From positions 1,015,471 to 1,079,470 of the forward strand of contig NZ_AP017470.1 of assembly GCF_016592575.1 (NCBI RefSeq): a stretch of 64,000 bases of DNA, written 5' to 3'. Below the pieces are notes generated by a model, which was not told where the DNA came from, ran no database searches, and was given only the letters and a program-made list of their open reading frames with translations. This DNA is from Thermotomaculum hydrothermale. Lineage in GTDB: Bacteria > Acidobacteriota > Holophagae > Thermotomaculales > Thermotomaculaceae. This document shows, piece by piece, positions 63,499 through 64,000 of this stretch. The translations under genes and the position numbers were made by a program. Position 1 is the first letter of the stretch; each line of letters starts with the position of its first letter.

Positions 63499-64000
63499 TT
63501 ATTCCCCCAATATTTTTTTCAAATTTAAGTAATCTTCCATAGTATCCACACCTAAACTATCAAACTCTGTTTCAACAACAAAAATCCTGTATCCATTTTC
63601 AAGAACCCTTAACTGCTCAAGCCCTTCCGTTTTTTCAAGGAAAGTCATTTCCATCTTAGATAATTTTATCAAAAAATCCCTTTTATAGGCATACAAGCCT
63701 GTGTGTTTAAAATAATTTGAGTATTCTGTTTCACTTAAAGGAAATGGGTAACCCATCTCTTTTGTTTTTTTATAAGGAATGGGAAGCCTTGAAAAGTAGA
63801 GGGCAAAATTGTTTTTATCACAAACAACCTTAACCACATTTGGATTAAATAACTCTTCTTTTGACTTTATTTTTGTTTTTAAAGTTGTCATAACAATTGA
63901 ACCATCTTCTAAAAAAGGCTTTATTGCAGATTCAATTGATTCTGGCTTGATTAAAGGCTCATCCCCCTGCACATTAACTATAACATCAGCATCAATCTTT
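63499..64000 (-). CDS. kdsB: CMP-Kdo synthetase (N-terminus beyond window edge)
   Basis: The visible C-terminal 166 residues read KIDADVIVNVQGDEPLIKPE at the window edge, the CTP/Kdo-binding block of KdsB. The conserved FSRLPIPY segment, YFKHTGLYAYKRDFLI and the tail DSLGVDTMEDY follow. The missing first part would hold the P-loop-like RxxSxRxP block. The enzyme activates Kdo as CMP-Kdo for attachment to lipid A. The stop abuts the pyrG start (63499/63498). Confidence 0.93.
   Translation of the reverse strand, partial: KIDADVIVNVQGDEPLIKPESIESAIKPFLEDGSIVMTTLKTKIKSKEELFNPNVVKVVCDKNNFALYFSRLPIPYKKTKEMGYPFPLSETEYSNYFKHTGLYAYKRDFLIKLSKMEMTFLEKTEGLEQLRVLENGYRIFVVETEFDSLGVDTMEDYLNLKKILGE

Overview
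The window comes from an AT-rich, diderm (Gram-negative-type) bacterium. LPS inner-core genes (kdsA, kdsB, kdsC, kdsD, lapA, lapB), apolipoprotein N-acyltransferase, an outer-membrane beta-barrel protein and a Spy-like periplasmic protein all require an outer membrane. The lineage cannot be fixed from the sequence. A membrane pseudokinase with a TonB-type tail, a dnaK-dnaJ-hspR operon, split b subunits of the F-type ATPase and lysine 6-aminotransferase would suit a low-GC Acidobacteriota-like or other deep-branching diderm; this is a guess. No tRNA, rRNA or CRISPR array was found.

Layout. (1) 1-3840, minus: F1Fo-ATPase genes b, b, delta, alpha, gamma, with gamma cut by the window edge and a near-consensus promoter. 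(2) 3918-5729, minus: pseudokinase/TonB-like protein. (3) 5889-8440, plus: a Cpx-like stress module (Spy-like protein, response regulator, histidine kinase) with a tandem 10-bp repeat at about -60. (4) 8437-18958, minus: metallo-hydrolase, Ntn amidohydrolase, purL, uvrA, aroC, CLC exchanger and flavin oxidoreductase. (5) 19366-24525: a variable island with a type III restriction-modification system whose methyltransferase has a one-base frameshift at an A8 tract, plus a decayed transposase and a hairpin-rich gene-free stretch. (6) 24526-38699, plus except for one minus pair: malic enzyme/phosphotransacetylase (frameshifted), CNB-FHA protein, a KamA-family radical SAM enzyme, a beta-barrel protein, rnhB, an M24 peptidase, cobalamin adenosyltransferase, AMMECR1, pyruvate kinase, lnt (frameshifted at a G7 tract) and hflX; the minus-strand thioredoxin-like protein and AmgK-like kinase interrupt it. 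(7) 38688-40736, minus: a RloA/RloB-type ATPase plus TOPRIM pair, a probable defence module. (8) 40907-46644: DEAD-box helicase with terminator, DMT transporter, plsY, and a Zn/Mn ABC transporter (znuABC-like). (9) 46641-50950, minus: dnaK-dnaJ-hspR followed directly by an RpoD-like sigma factor. (10) 51128-54421, plus: a GAF-like protein, lysine 6-aminotransferase, NifU-like scaffold and TrmH-like methyltransferase. (11) 54392-64000, minus: kdsB-pyrG-kdsA-kdsD-kdsC-lapA-lapB-fabH, a TIM-barrel protein and an IspH-UbiA fusion, mostly with overlapping or abutting reading frames.

The cell-envelope theme is strong. The minus operon at 54-64 kb makes and activates Kdo (pyrG supplies CTP for CMP-Kdo), LapA/LapB are known in Escherichia coli to tune LPS synthesis, and FabH and PlsY feed phospholipid. 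The most notable observations are the pseudokinase-TonB-like fusion, the IspH-UbiA fusion, the RloAB-like module with an operator-like palindrome over its -10, three single-base frame breaks (mod, maeB, lnt) that could be switches, decay or sequence errors, and the sigma factor sharing an operon with dnaK, dnaJ and hspR.
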